DNA of 64,000 nucleotides from Trileptium ribeirensis (lineage: Eukaryota; Nematoda; Enoplea; Enoplida; Thoracostomopsidae). Numbering within the stretch: position 1 is the stretch's first letter; every line of letters starts with the position of its first letter. The stretch spans positions 109,599 through 173,598 of the forward strand of contig JASANE010028231.1 of the NCBI GenBank assembly GCA_030248225.1, in the 5' to 3' direction. Of this stretch, positions 26,401 through 41,400 are shown one piece after another. The notes below the pieces were generated by a model, which worked only from the letters and a program-made list of their open reading frames with translations, made no database searches and was not told where the DNA came from. Position numbers and translations under genes: made by a program.

Positions 26401-29400
26401 CAAGCAACGTAATGTAGAGTATCTGAGAGTTTCTGTTGTTGCTTAAAACTAGTGACTACCTTAAAACGAGACATCTCTCCGGTCTGGTGTTGAGAGGTAT
26501 GAATTTTTTGCTCACGGCCATGCAGACCTCGTAAATACTGCGAAAATCAAAGAATTTTATTTGTCGAAGCACGACTGTCGTTTGTCATTCACATTAAATT
26601 ACTGTCAATTAACATACAATGCGGTGATCGATCTCGAGCTGTTCGGATTCCACGGCTCTTCCTGAACTCCCGGTTCACCTGCATGGCTAAATACCTTTCT
26701 GGACGGGTTCGTTATTCGCACCAATACCGCAGTCGATTAGATTACATAGTTAGATTGATGCTTAGATGGATTATGTTCATATTTTAGGAACAATGGCAAT
26801 TAAGGCCAATATTAATGCCATATTTCATTGCATTTGCGTACATTGTGTGCAGCGTTATTAATTGGGTTAATCCGGTACACTATATATATTCGTAATCAAA
26901 CGCTGTATGAGTAATGGAAAACGCAAATATTGCTAAACTACAGTACTCGCCAGAAATGAGTGCTGTTCGTTCGATGTTCGCTCGAAGCTTGTTCGATGTT
27001 CGCTCGATAAATACAAAATTTTGTTCGAAATGTGCTCGAATTGTGGTCGAGACGTGTTCGAAAATCTGGCGCACTTTTTTAAATTTGTTCGAAAGATGTT
27101 CGAAGTTTGTTCGCGAATAAATACATTTTGTTCTAGTTCTGTTCGATGTTCGTTCGTTCGAAATGCAACATTCATTTCTGGCGAGTACTGTATTAAGCTT
27201 ATATGTGTCGAAAATCCAGTGCGTAGGTCTAATTTCATAACATTTAAGCTTCACATGGACAAACGGCAAATATCAGTCGGTCTAATTGGATATCCCAACG
27301 TCGGAAAAAGCTCCATTATTAATACATTACGTCGCAAGAAAGTATGCAAAGTTGCTCCTATAGCTGGAGAAACCAAGGTTTGTAGGTCATATTTAATTTT
27401 ATAGCTTATAGTGTTCCATTTCATTTTGACAGTGCTCATCTAAAACTACAGTTGAATTTCCACAAGTATCATACTATGCGCTCCTAATGGCGAGATCCCA
27501 ACTACGGTAGAGACTCCTTGAAAACATAAAAATATTTTTTATGATGTCAATTGTCTAAAACTATAGTTTCTCTAAAGGTCGGCCATCAAGACGTGAACCA
27601 ATAAATTTTTTGTCCAAGTGGAATGTAAAACGTGAATTTGTATTGGAGTTACATACGTTAAAATGAAAGATAGCAAAGTTACAAGCTTTGTCACATAAAG
27701 CCGTTAAAATAGGGCTTTTCAGTGAGAATAGGTGTAGATGATGAGCTAGAGATCTAAGTCTCAAAACCGCAACAGTTCGCGTCAAGATAAAATAAATTTT
27801 GAGACTTCAACGATATCAATCCCACCAGCTGTTGTTGAGCTATAAACGTCGCCGAATTTATCATAATTAAATATAGTAAGGACAACATCAGTCACGGAAA
27901 AAGTGCATAAAAATGAACACTAAACATGAAAGAATGTAAATGCAAACGCGTTAAAGCGTTCGTTAACAAACTAACGTTATCATGTGTATGACCAATTTTG
28001 CGTTCGTGTCTGAACGGACGTAAACGCAAACGAACTTTGTAACGTTCGATTGTAATCCAACGTTCTTACATTGTGCTTGTGACTGTGCCACCAGCTATGG
28101 GATCACATTTAATTGACACAAGGCCCAGCTACTTCATATAGTTTGGCAAACAAAGTAATAAAACAATGTTATTTAGCAAATGTGTTTTAGTTTCTTTGTC
28201 TGTTGTAGTGTGTTGTATTTATCCGATTTCCTGGTTTCAGAATATGTTCTGTATTTTTCGTTTACGTTCCTGACAATATAAACTGATTTTCACTTTGGTA
28301 TACATGAAATGCAGCGGTCTAGTATAAAAACGTACGGACAGAAACAGAGCTATTTCACATACTCTTTCGGGAATTTTAACCTAAAACTGGATTTTCAGTT
28401 TGATCTTTAACAGAAGACATTTGAAACTAGACTTAGCGCTGCCCATCCTTGTTCACAGTGTCTCAAGTTTGGGAGGGTCCCCAAACGAGGGGTTTGCTGG
28501 GTTAAACCCAGGGAAACTGCAGACTTGCAGATATGCATTTTTAATGTCCCGAAGTTGCTTTGGTGCAGTCGTGTGAACGTTATGTTTAAATAAACGTGTT
28601 TTACTTTTCACACCTTCGGACACTTTTTGCTGTTTAAATTGCATTAAGGATATTTTTTCTAAATGTATACTAAGAACATTTTTGATAATATATTATTTAT
28701 GCATGCAAAGGATTTTGCAAAAAGGAAGAATTCTTGGAAACTTTAGATGGAGAGAAATTAAAAATTGAAATTGAAAAGCAAAAATTGAAAAATTTCGGGC
28801 TTTGAGTTGGCACCCTAATTTTGGACGGCTTAGTTATTGAGCACAAGCTGTCGTAAAGATCAGATTCCGTTTGCGACAACGAACAATATACGCTGAGATA
28901 TTTGCAGAATTAGTTTGCCTATCTTGGTGTATCAAAATGTTTTATAAGTTTTTGTTGTCTTGTGTTTTAAGAGTTCAATAATGTAGCGACTTATATGTAA
29001 AAATAATTGTTTTATTACTTGTAGTTACCAATACTAAATTAAACGGCTCACTTCATTATGTAGCAACCTTAGGACCTATCTTTGTACTCTCTTACCTTCT
29101 AGGGAATCGGGCTACATAGGTCCTTTGTATACAAGATCTTAGGATACTGTACTAAATTCATCCATGATCATATGCTTGGTGCAGGCCATGGGGATTCTAA
29201 TATTACAGCAAGAGGCGTCTCGGATGCCATAAGGACGACTCTGAGCAACGGTAATCGAAATCGCTTATTCGCTTAGCTTTCTGGGCTACCTACAGCATCG
29301 TTGAAATCTTTGTGTTTGCAGGTGTGGCAATATGTTACGCTTATGCAGCGAATATACCTCGTCGATTGTCCAGGCATTGTGTATCCAACGGGTGACTCGG

Positions 29401-32400
29401 ATACTGAATTGGTATTAAAGGGCGTGGTAAGTTATGAATATTTTATTTATTTGTATGGTTCTGTGTTTTATATACTATGCTGGTATGGATTATTATACCC
29501 ATACGCTTTGATATTGACCTGCGTTTGATGAACTCGACTGTTACTGACTTCTCCAAAGTGGGGATCCTGGTTCCTGACGTTTTTCAATGCCGCCTGACTT
29601 AAAACGCGTATTCTTTCTGGCAGAATTTTGGCTCCGCCGGCAAGATGCGTCCAGGTAAAAAAATTTTTACACCCCCTCCGATAAAAACACTCCCCCTTTG
29701 ATACAAACTTGGTAAAATTTTTCAAAAATCCATTTTTGAAATTAAAAATTGATTAATTTTAATAAAAGGTTGGGTAAAAACTTTTTTTTGACCTCAGTAG
29801 ACGCTTTTGCACCGTTTCTGACGCATTTTTTAACAACTAGCATCTTGTCGCTAAAACATTAAATGTTGAAATTTTAGAGTTTTAATCCAGAGCCGGGCTG
29901 CCTGCGGTTCAAAGCGGAGGGCCCCATTATATAACCCAGGCAAATTTGGTCCCCCAAATTCGAAGCACGGGGCCCCCGGTTCATGCCGCTTATGAAATTT
30001 TAAAAGATTGGAGAATCCAGTATTATTGCATTATTTATAATACAATATCAAATTCATCTGGCCACACGGTCTTGAGGGGCCTCAATGCTGATCGCTCGTC
30101 GCTACCCTTCTCTGTTCGCTGTACTAGGTTCGATATGTGATATCGGGTATTGTAACCATTGGCGTAGAGGCACGTATGGAAAATACAATAATGGACAAAC
30201 GGCAACTAACCGCATCAAACAATATCAAATAGAAATGTGTTATTATGTTATCCAGGAATATTAGTAAAATTTTTAATAATGATACAAACAGTTTTTATTT
30301 AATGTATGATTATTTACAGTTGCATATGCCGAATTTTATGAGTTTCACACAGTAAGTAAAATGTGTAAACGAGATGTACTACTATGTCATGACAATATAA
30401 GCTAAGTCTATAAAATTGATAACGTATTGGAAATTCACATACTTATTGTATGACTGGCAAGAGTTTCTAGCAGTTTGCCTTCGTAAATGGTACATACATA
30501 CGTTTTAAAATGCTCGGTTGGACCTTGCTGTTTTCACTTGAGAGATGGAGTGGTGACGTCTATATCTGTACAGCGCACAGGGGTACATCACGCTATGCGA
30601 AACTGTGGGGGGCAACTAAAAAAGCGGGCCGTAAAGGTGAATTGTATGCGCCATAAGGAAAAGCCTATTCTTGAAGATTTTTGCCGAGAAGTCGTGGGCG
30701 GCTCCCCCACTTCTCCCCTTATGCTGCGATCCTTACAACCCAGATTTGTAACGTAGTAAGTATTGTACCATTCATTGCTCTTCGCCACCAGTGCATTCAA
30801 TCTATTGAATGGCAGAATTTATAAAATATACGTTTCAGATTTCATCTTTGCATACATCAATCGTTTCAGGTTCGTGTTGAAAATGTCGCTTATCCGGAAG
30901 AACACATCGCAGAACTCTTGAATAGAGTTCGTCCAGATTATTTACACAAAACATATCAAGTATCAGACTGGTTGGACGCCGATGATTTTCTAACAAAAAT
31001 TGCAAAACGGAGTGGTCGACTACTTAAGGTATTGAAGAAGCTAAGAGTATTGTGCAGTTACGCTGCTACGAAATTAGTTTTCGTTAACAGATTGTTGTGT
31101 CTTTTGCTAAATGACTGCCATCTTTAAAGGGATTAAATCACGAGCGAGCCGCCAACGACCGACGAGCTCGAGATTTTTTCGAAATTGTTAAAATAAAATT
31201 TTATTTTATCACGATTGTTTTTCACGGTAGTTTACAGCCTAGTACTGTAGTTAAAACGCTAACTATTATTAAGTCGCGTCTAATAAGCATTAATATGGAC
31301 TGAAATTTCTTTAATACTTCTTAAACAAATGTAGAAAAATGATTAAGACACAATGGAACAGTACATTTAATACGGACACTGAGTAGCAATTGCTGACGAA
31401 AGATTTTGGTTAATGCGCACCAATTATAATATTATTTCGAATTTGTTGTAGGGTGGTGAACCGGATTTAAATACTGTTGCCAAAATGGTACTCAATGACT
31501 TTCAGCGAGGAAAATTGCCGTACTTTGTAAAGCCATCTGAAGAGTCTCTCTCGGAAACAGCAGAAAAACAAAAATCGGCAAACTCACATAGTAATACAGC
31601 TTACAAGACTGATCGGGCAGCATCTAGCAATTCTGATTGTAAATTCCAGGTATGTATGCTTAATTTTGATCATAAAACATTATGTTTTGTATTCTATTTG
31701 TTCGATTTGATTAATATTATCAAACAAAATTTTGTTCTTTCTCCTCATCATTCCGCGATTCACGTTTCCTGTGATTCCACACCTATACAAGACCTGCTTT
31801 CCATTAGGGGAAAGTCATACAAGCCTTCGGGATTTATACGAGACCGTAACCTTTATATAATCTTAACTGCTTGTCTTTTTGTAATTCACTTTCTCATTTC
31901 TACTTTTTCTTTTAGATTTCTTTGTTATTATAAATATTTACTTCCACCTTTTCATTTCTAACCTGCATCATTTTCTCTCCTTAACCTTTTCTATTCGTTG
32001 TTTCAGCTGCTACGTTTGTCAGTGAGTCTGGTTACAGTAAATTACTGCAGACAAACCCAGGTGAAAAGCTCAGACGAGTCTATAAACCCATTGATGGGTT
32101 TATATAACTACTGTTTTCTGTTTAAAATTCCAAACGTCAATGTTTATTGCTTATGTTTATTTGTACTAAATTTGATTCATCAAAGTAATTATCTGTGAAG
32201 CGGTACCGGGGCTCAAGCATTCAATAATAATTCTTATACAGATTAAGTTATAGCGGACGATCAAAGTACCACAGACTCCACGTCCGGTGAAAAACTGCTG
32301 TGATACGTTTTAGTTTATTAATTTTATTATGATTGTAGAATGAAATATGTGACTTATAATCTAAGAATTGAATAAAGCTATAATCAAGAATCGAATAAAA

Positions 32401-35400
32401 CTCTGAAGTTTTGTGTTGTATGACATAGTAAGAATATGACGAAATAATAACTAAATTAGTCGCTTTACCTCATTCTTGTACGGTTACATATGCGTATCGT
32501 GTATTTTTGATAAACACGTGCCGTAAACCGGAATCAAAACCGAATTGCATGATTGAAAGCAAAGTATACAAACTACTTAGCTACATACTTCATACGAAGC
32601 TCGCAGAAAGAGCAAGTAACAACGCACGTGCTTACTTTTACTTTAAAACCAAAAGGATGTTCGGTTTGAACTGTGAAGCTGCAATGTGATATCACTGACC
32701 AACGCTTTCAACATTTTGTAGTCTGTTGCAGTCATATTTCCACGTTTTTAACTGACGTGCCTTAAAATGTGATTCAACTACCATTTTTGGAACGATGCCC
32801 AGGTTTTGGATACTCCACGGGTGGGCATGAAACTCAGCCGTAGCCATCTACGATTCGTAGGATGTGCCAGAGATAACGCATACTACGTTCTTTGATAACA
32901 ACTGTATTGAGTTACGTTGAGTTTTAGGACAGATTCGCTTTTACCATATTCGAAATACTTTCTTTATAACACATATTGAGGCAATTTTGCGGACAACAGA
33001 ATTCGAACGCTGTATGTAATAGAGTTGAGTTCCGCTTATGTCAGCTGCCATGTTTTGCAAGCGTAGTGCAATATGGTCATCGAAAAATAATACCGACAGA
33101 ATCAGGTCATTGAGAGACCCCTGAGAAGACAATCAACTGATCGAACTCCCAAAAGTGAAATTTTCAAAATTTTTTTGCATATAGCAAGTTTTTGCTTGCT
33201 GAGGTAAACGATATGATTTAGTTTATTCAACCCATTAGACACGTCGTAATCTTCATTAATCGTCATTAGATTGGGGGTGCTATAATTAACTCTGGGGACG
33301 GTACCGGAGTAAAATTTTGGAAATTTTGACACCAAGAATAGTTATATTTTGACACTTTTTCAATATTGATGTATGGCAGTCATTAGAATGTGATATAGGT
33401 TTTCGTTGTAGCTGAATACGATGAAAGAAATTGTATTTGACTTCATCCATCAAATAAGGCAAATGTTCGGGTCCTATAAATTAAAAATTACTCTCCAAAA
33501 TATAATTTTTCTTAAAATTGTAGTTTTGGTCATTCCATTAATTGAAAGTGGAAAATAAGAGTTCCTCGGTTTTGATTTATGTGACCGTAGCTCTACCACT
33601 GAAGTAATGCCGGTGTATAATTCATCGGTGTCGAGTATCCATCGGCAAAGGGAGGTAGATTGTCGTGGGGGGGCGGAGGTCTACCTTTTTCAGGACCTGC
33701 AACACCCTCTCCCACAACGGTTTTGCCAATTGTTCTAATTTTTGCTAAATTCGTCCCTCCGGTTTTGACGGGGTGGTGGAGCCGTCAAGGGAATATGGCT
33801 TTGGGGGTCCGACCCTTAAGGGTAGTCCACTTCGCCCCTCCCCTATGGACTGCTATGGTATAATTGCTATCGTGGTGCTTTAAATGGTATCTAGGACTTG
33901 AAATTTAAACGACGAAATGGTCGCTAAGTGCAATAGCTATGCTCGCTCCTTTTCCCTCACTCTGTCAAGTTACAAGTGTGTTAGATTGGCATTATATACG
34001 TACATGTGCATTTTAAATGCTGTTTTGCGTACGTGTGAGTATAGACTCGCTGGCATGCATGCGCGTGTGTAGTTATATTTGTATCTGTACTTCCAGAAAG
34101 CCATGTCCAAGGTAAAGTTCTGCCTGGCTATCTACAATATTAATTTATACAATGGCATTTTTAAGACTTATCAATTTGTTTGCATGAATTATTTGTATAA
34201 AAACGAAAATTTCACTTTAATATACTATCGAATAATATTTTTGTTTGGCGTCAGGTGACATGCCAGTTTCCATCGTTAGCTGATAAATTATACTTTGTGG
34301 CAATATTTGCTTGTTATTACACAGCTAGACTTCAGATTTTGTAGTTCAGCTTTTTTCCTGTTGTTCAGATATTTAATAAAGCGCAATTTTAACGGTAGTT
34401 GGGAATTATCCCATCAAGGGGCTTAGTATTTAATATTTACTCAATATTGAAAATGCGGTCTCGTCATGATTCTGTTCACAGTCATCACAGTGGTTGAGTT
34501 CCCCTAAGTAAGGATTATAATACTATTGGTATGCGTTGTAAGTCAAATTACCTGTTGTATTTCAGTTTCATTATCCTTACAGACAAAACAGCAACTTTCG
34601 AAGATTAATGTCGAAGTCGAATACAGTGGAAGCGATGTATGTACGTTAGAAGAGACTCCAAGCGAAGGAAACACAGGGGATGAAATGTCTGTCGTTGGAA
34701 CGACGGAGTACGACGCGATGTCTGATGTTGATAGCTGCAGTGAAAAACCTTCAACTTCAGGTATGTAATATGTATTAGTCTCTGTAGCTAAAATGTTATA
34801 CCTTCAAAACCTGGTGTGGATGTTTGTCGGATGTATTGTCAATTGCCGGGAAAACCTTCAAACGTGTTTGATTCCAGTGTGGATGTCGGTAACTGAAGTA
34901 AAAAGGAATTATCTGTAATACACAGTACATCAACTACACATTCACAGACAAACATATGCACGAATAATGTTTAAATAATCCTAATATATGCATTATATCA
35001 TACAGTTTATATGTTAATGTAACCATATTATATTCAAAGTGACATTACTGAAGAAATGGTTTTAACCCAACGTACTGGGATATAAGCACTGTCACAATTA
35101 TTGGATGTGAATATATTATACGAGAAACTTAGATATTATATTGTCTTATAATTTTGGGCCAAAATATGGATGCATTCAAAGTTATAACGGTCTTAAGTAT
35201 ATTTCAAGTATCAATATAAAAATTTTAATCAATTTTAATAAATATCAATATAAAAAGAAATAAATTTTTTTTGCAATTTTGATAGAAATTTTTTAACTTT
35301 TTGGCAAAGTTTTATACTGTAAAATGTTTAGATCTAGTATAAGACGAATTACTTTGGAAAAATTGTTGAAAATATATCTAGTAATTACCTTAAAACATTG

Positions 35401-38400
35401 TTATACTAAGAAAGAATAATAAATGACTAAGGTCTGTCAGAGCCACGGATGTGCTATGCATTGGTATAATTGAGACTTAAAAATTTGAAATGTCAAAATA
35501 TCAGTCAGGACATTCATAAATTAAGGAGATAATCAATGAATAGGTACCTGAATGATATCGTTTTTAATTAGTAGCTAATCTAATAATGATAATTGGAAAC
35601 AAATTACATGATAGCATCTTTTGATTTAAAATGATGCACTCATGTTCCCAACGAACACAATGTTTTTGATATTAAAATCGATAATTTGTATTCGCAATCT
35701 GTTCCCGCGGGCGCCATGACATTGTTGGGTTAATGTCTGCGGGCTATCATATTGCCCGCTTTTTTATTTTTTTTTGCACGTATCTTATTTTTTATACCGG
35801 CATACTTTTACACGTAATCGAAATACGTGAAGTATTATGTTCACATATGCCATATATTTATATTGGCACCATATCAAAAAGAATAGTTTTTAATAATTTA
35901 TTTAGCATCGAAAGGTAGTATATTTGTGCCAAACAATTTTTGATATTTTCTAGACGTGCTATTATTGTATATTCACTGTTTTCAACTGTTGCCAATAATT
36001 TATCAATAATTTATCAAGAAATGTTTTAACCGTAGTGTTTAGCGCCATAGTGCGTGGACGTTATATTACGTTCCATATCTTCGCTAAATACAGGATTGGA
36101 ATAGGAAAAAACAGATTGCATTTTAATGCACTGATCACGCTTATGTATGTGCATTTGTGTGCATGTCATGCATAACGATTCTTTGTTGTTTTTAATTTTT
36201 CACATGGTTCAGAGCCCGTGATTTGATTTAATGCAATTGATATATGACAGCTTGTTTGCTGTGTTAAATGTTTTCTGCTCAAATTTTCCTTCATTTCAGC
36301 TAAAGTGTGTTGCTTATTGCCAGTCAGATAACTACACGTAATTATGTGCATAAAATTTCAAACAAATTAATACATTAATGACTTTACTGAAACAGATGGA
36401 CAAAAATTTTCTTCCGTACTGAATCCCAGCCTGAATGATTGATACTGCAAGATGTCAGCATACACGATACAACTGTTCTTTGCGTCATAATGACTGCCAC
36501 CTTTTTAAGTAATTGAGCATGGTAAGAGCATTGAGTAGCAGCGAACAACGGTCAGCGAGCTATGCATTAAGTCAGCCTCGAGCGACGTTCGAATGAACAT
36601 CTAAGGTGAGAATCTATATTGAGATTTGTTATAAAGCTTATGAACATAATTTTGACTCTTATGTTGTGCGTACAAACTTGATGTTTCGAAAAGGAAGAAA
36701 AATGTCAGCAGTTTCTCGGAAACGCCTGGTGAGATATTACTTAGCGGTTTTCGTGTAAATAGACCAAGAAGTGACATAATTTTTGTAGTGCTCTAGTAAA
36801 AGACTTGGGAATTTGAAACTGCAAAGTTTCTTGCAAACAAACAACAGCCGAAATGTAAACTGTTGTACATAACATAGTTAAAACGTTTATTTCATACGGT
36901 TTTTATGCGCTGTGGCTGTGACATACTGTACTTCATATAGTCTGCTTCGAACAAACGAGTAGCGACTTCTATCAAAATGATGCGTATGCCTATTAAATAT
37001 TTTTTGAACAGCTCTCGTACAAATTTCAAAAGGCGCACTGACGATTTTCAACAGGCTAATTACGAACACCTTTGCAACAAAATTTGAAACTATTGTTAAG
37101 CGCAATATTAAGCCTACGTCAATCGAACACAGTCTCAATATATTAGTGTTGTAAATAAACTAGTTACTACAAAATGATTTTTGTAGCTTTTATGCTGTTC
37201 ATGGTTGCATTTTACATACTGCTATTATAGTAGACATAACGGATAATATTGCATAAGATTTTTGATTATTAAAGGCTGAACCGCAAATTAGCTTTGGTTG
37301 GACAGAAACAAAAACTAAATTTTCGCGAAAGATCAGGAATTAATTATGAGCAGTTCGCGAAAATTTTACAGCTGTTCAGTTCATTTGCGAACTTTTCGCA
37401 AACTGTTCGCGAATTTTTCACGAACGATTTGTTTTTATTTATGTCCGTAACGGTTACTATAGCACTAAAGAAGAGACTTTGTGGAGTTTTATAAATCACA
37501 ATGTTACGTTTGCTTTCTTTTTCAGCTGGGCAAAACGAAAATTCGGTTACAGAATCTGTTGATGGAAAGGACATAGAAAACGATGAAAGTGACAATGAAA
37601 GCGTTGCATCCGGGTTAAGTGAAATAAGTGGCATTAGTGATTTGGGCTGTAATGCTGAACTCGACGATATTGATCCAGAAATGAAGCAGATAAAACACGA
37701 AGAGTTGCTGCAACGACCACGGAAAAGGGTGAGAGGTACGTGAGAGGTTATAAATTAATTTATTATGTTTAAAATTTGTAGTAAGTTATTAATTATTGTT
37801 AACTATTGAATAGTTGTTAAAACTGAACTGGTTACTTTTTAAATTATTGCACCGGTGCTTACTAAATATAGTATCGGGTTCATACTGGCCGTTATTTAAA
37901 TATCGTTTATTTATTGGTCCCAGTATCAAATTTACGACGTTAAATTGTACTGTTGTGGCTCTGAATTTAAGTCCAGTTGATGTTTTGTACGCAATACATA
38001 TCCAAACAAATGAAAAGAGACTGCATTTTGGAAATCGAATAGTATTTATACCGTAGAACACTTGAAACCCCTTGAAAATGTATTATATTCAAGTTGGACT
38101 CTTATGATAAAACCATTGTATTAAGCGTGTTCAGTACCCTAATAAACACTCGTTATAAGGCAAAACACGTAAAACATGCAGAAATTTGCACAATCGATAT
38201 TTATGGCAAAGGGTGGGCTAATTATAATCGGGCTCACAGCGCCGCAGGGAGTGATTCCACGAATAAAGTTTTTTCAGCAGTAAAGTTGTAGCTCTCGATG
38301 AACTGGTTCTACGTTATTGCATGGAGGCTTCATCGCATGATGTAAGCTGCGAAATACTGGTATTCGTATGGCCAGATTTGGCTATTGATCTTTCGTATTT

Positions 38401-41400
38401 TGACCCGGACGATGGTGTCGGAGCTTTTCGCGTTCAACGCAAGGGCACATAGTCATCACTTATTTACTATCCAGCAAAAAGATTCATCGAAATGGACCGA
38501 GCTATGAGTAACACATAGGCAAAACAGGACATTTTCACGACTTCCCCCTTATCACAACCAGAGGGAACTCCGCTGTGTCTCTCGTTTATGCTATGTTGGT
38601 ATCATATTTTAGTAGAAAATTATTGTAGCCGCGAAAGCTGCAAATTATCTATAGTTATGCGTTAAATAATAACATTTGATACAATTGCAGATTTACAAAA
38701 TACGTGCAAATTTGGCTTAAAAATTTAGTTTTTTGTATCAACATCCTTAAAGAATAAAGAAAAAATATTTTTCAAATATACATACATAGTGGGTTTGCCA
38801 AGGAGATTCACTTTTGTGAATTGTCGCTAATCTCTGTTTGAAATGCTTGCTCTAAGACACTACATATAACGCTGTCATAGTGACGCCACAGTTTTGTTTT
38901 TTACTGAATATTTCTGATAGTTTTGTTGTTCAAGGTGGAGTCAAACACAAAAAGTCAAAGATAAATTCCGTGCTCGACGTACCTGGAGCAATACTAGTAA
39001 GTACTTGTAGCAGTAGTAAAATTATTAGTAGCTGAGCGATTCTTTTTCAGTTGTATTCCCCATTCGAAAATTATTTTTAATAGATGCTCTTTGGAATAGA
39101 TGGATTTTTATGCGTTCACGAAAACCTGGTGTTCCTCTGTATTTCCTATTGTGCGTAGACATGACACCGATTGGCTGCAGAGTTTTCATTTAATGCCGAC
39201 GCTTGCGTTTCAATATTATAAATAATAATTCGATGCAACCACTGATAATCGCTCTTAACCTGCTGTGGAGATAATTTATCTAACAAAAATATGCATTTTA
39301 ACATCATTAAGCAAAACGCATTATTATGACGTACATACAAATAAATATCTAAATGCGTTTCCTATTTAACAAATTTCTTGAAAATTGGATTAGTCATTCC
39401 TTTTGCGTTAAAAGAACGGTAAAATGTGGGAATACTCGCGTAGCTGTCTGGTGTGCAAACGCGAAGCGGCCATAAATTTATGGGGGTAACGAAAATATAT
39501 TGTACATATTGATCTTTTTGATAAATGTAATGATTTTAGTTTTAAAATAACTAACTTCCCACGTTTCTCGTCTAATCTGCCGGGAACAGTATTTAAAGGA
39601 AGCATTTTCAGTCAAATATTAAGACTTAACCGAACCTGTAAAACAATAGCTTGTACGTTAAGAATGTGGTTAGAGCGGGATTAACTAACAGATTTATAAA
39701 AAAATAAATTATCAAACCATTAACAATCTTTTCGGTAACAGGGATTTGCGCATGTACTCGTAATACGATCGAAAAAACTTGAACGGGGATAACATTAACC
39801 CACAGATCTGATACTAGTTGAGTACGCCGATTTACACATTCGGCATATGAACGTTACTTGTTCCTTCATGTTGTTTTTCTAAAGTATTAAATGAATGTTC
39901 TTATTTAGATTTTAATGTTTCGCATCTTGCACCCGCACGTCATACCTCGGTTTGATTCATATTTCTACTTAAGCTTGGGGAAAAATCTCATACAAGCAAT
40001 GTTTCGACTTTAAATCTTTATATAATAAGAAATAATACTATATATCATACTGATACCACGAAATTATGCATCTAGAAGTACATCTTTATTTGTTATAACA
40101 ACACTGTTGATCATATAATTGACTGCGTCTATCATTTTGATGTGCAGCAGTTATATCTGTTGGCCTGTGCCCACTGAGTTTTCACCTTGAGTGCACCATA
40201 TTGTTGATTCATCCAGTCTAACGGCAATGCCTATGTGGACTTTATTAAGTTAAATTAACATGTATATAAATGTACATTAATTGTACGTCTACATAGTTCA
40301 TTCATTGATAGGATTATAAATGTTGACTTTCGTATATACAGATGCAATTTATGGAGACAGGTTTTATGCAATCATGTGAGGTATTAGACACATGGAATTA
40401 TCTGTAGTACACTATGAACGTGTGATTATATAATGTATTATATAATCGCTAATAGTCGTAGCTGTCTAGTGTTCAAACGCGAAGCGGCTGTAAAATTATG
40501 AGGATGATACAACACACAAAATTTTGTACTTTATTAATGTGTAATGGCAAATCAAAGTATTTCCACTAAATTCGCGCAAATTATGCTGCTTTTTATAAAA
40601 ACCGATAGCTTAATAGAAAATAGATATAGTCCATAATAATGTAGTACACATTGTACTTTAGTTGTGCCTTTTACTACGCTTGGCTATACCCACCGGAAAC
40701 CTTTCGCTTCAAGCCAATTTCCATTTGTTTCTTAATAACATATGGATTCCTGTCCTACTCGTATTAAACGAGCGCTGTTCGTACCATAGATTTCGAATTA
40801 CATGTTTGCAAAATTTGTTCGAGATGTGTTCTATGGTTGTTCGACGAGTGATTAAAACTTGTCAGTTTTACCTGATGTCTTTCGCTTTTCCAGATTGTCA
40901 AAATTATAACTGAAGGCATGGTCTAGGCATCCCCTCATTTCTGAACTAGGGGCTGAAAATGCCTGGGGGCGATTCCACGTCTATGGTTCTCCAGTCCAAC
41001 TTGGGAACCACAAAGTACTGCAACTGACAGAAACCATCAAACATGTGTAATATTTTAAGATTTAAAGCAATTATAGACACGCGACAAGGAAAAATTTAAA
41101 CTATTTTTGGCCATGCAGGGAAAATTTCATGATTTTTTAGACAAAATAGTGCAAAATTCACATATTTTTCAGCCCAGCAAATGAATATTCCCCAGATTTT
41201 GCCCATGCCGGAAAGCTATCCTGTGAGGACATGAACTGGGTGGACCTTGAGAAAGTCAATATACGAGCGCCACCTGTTAAGTGGAGAAGCCAGTTTCTGG
41301 TCGATATTCGCTTGTTCGAAACTCTACAGTTGTGGCATACAGAAAAGTAGCAACACTGCATTCTATGTGGGCTCTCCATTCGATGAAAATTTTGCCAGGG

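Noticed and set aside
34566..34582. Use of the tatttcag acceptor for GNL2 exon 13
   Set aside because: It adds 17 nt and breaks the frame; the ccttacag acceptor keeps phase and gives the conserved [10 protein letters not shown] segment.
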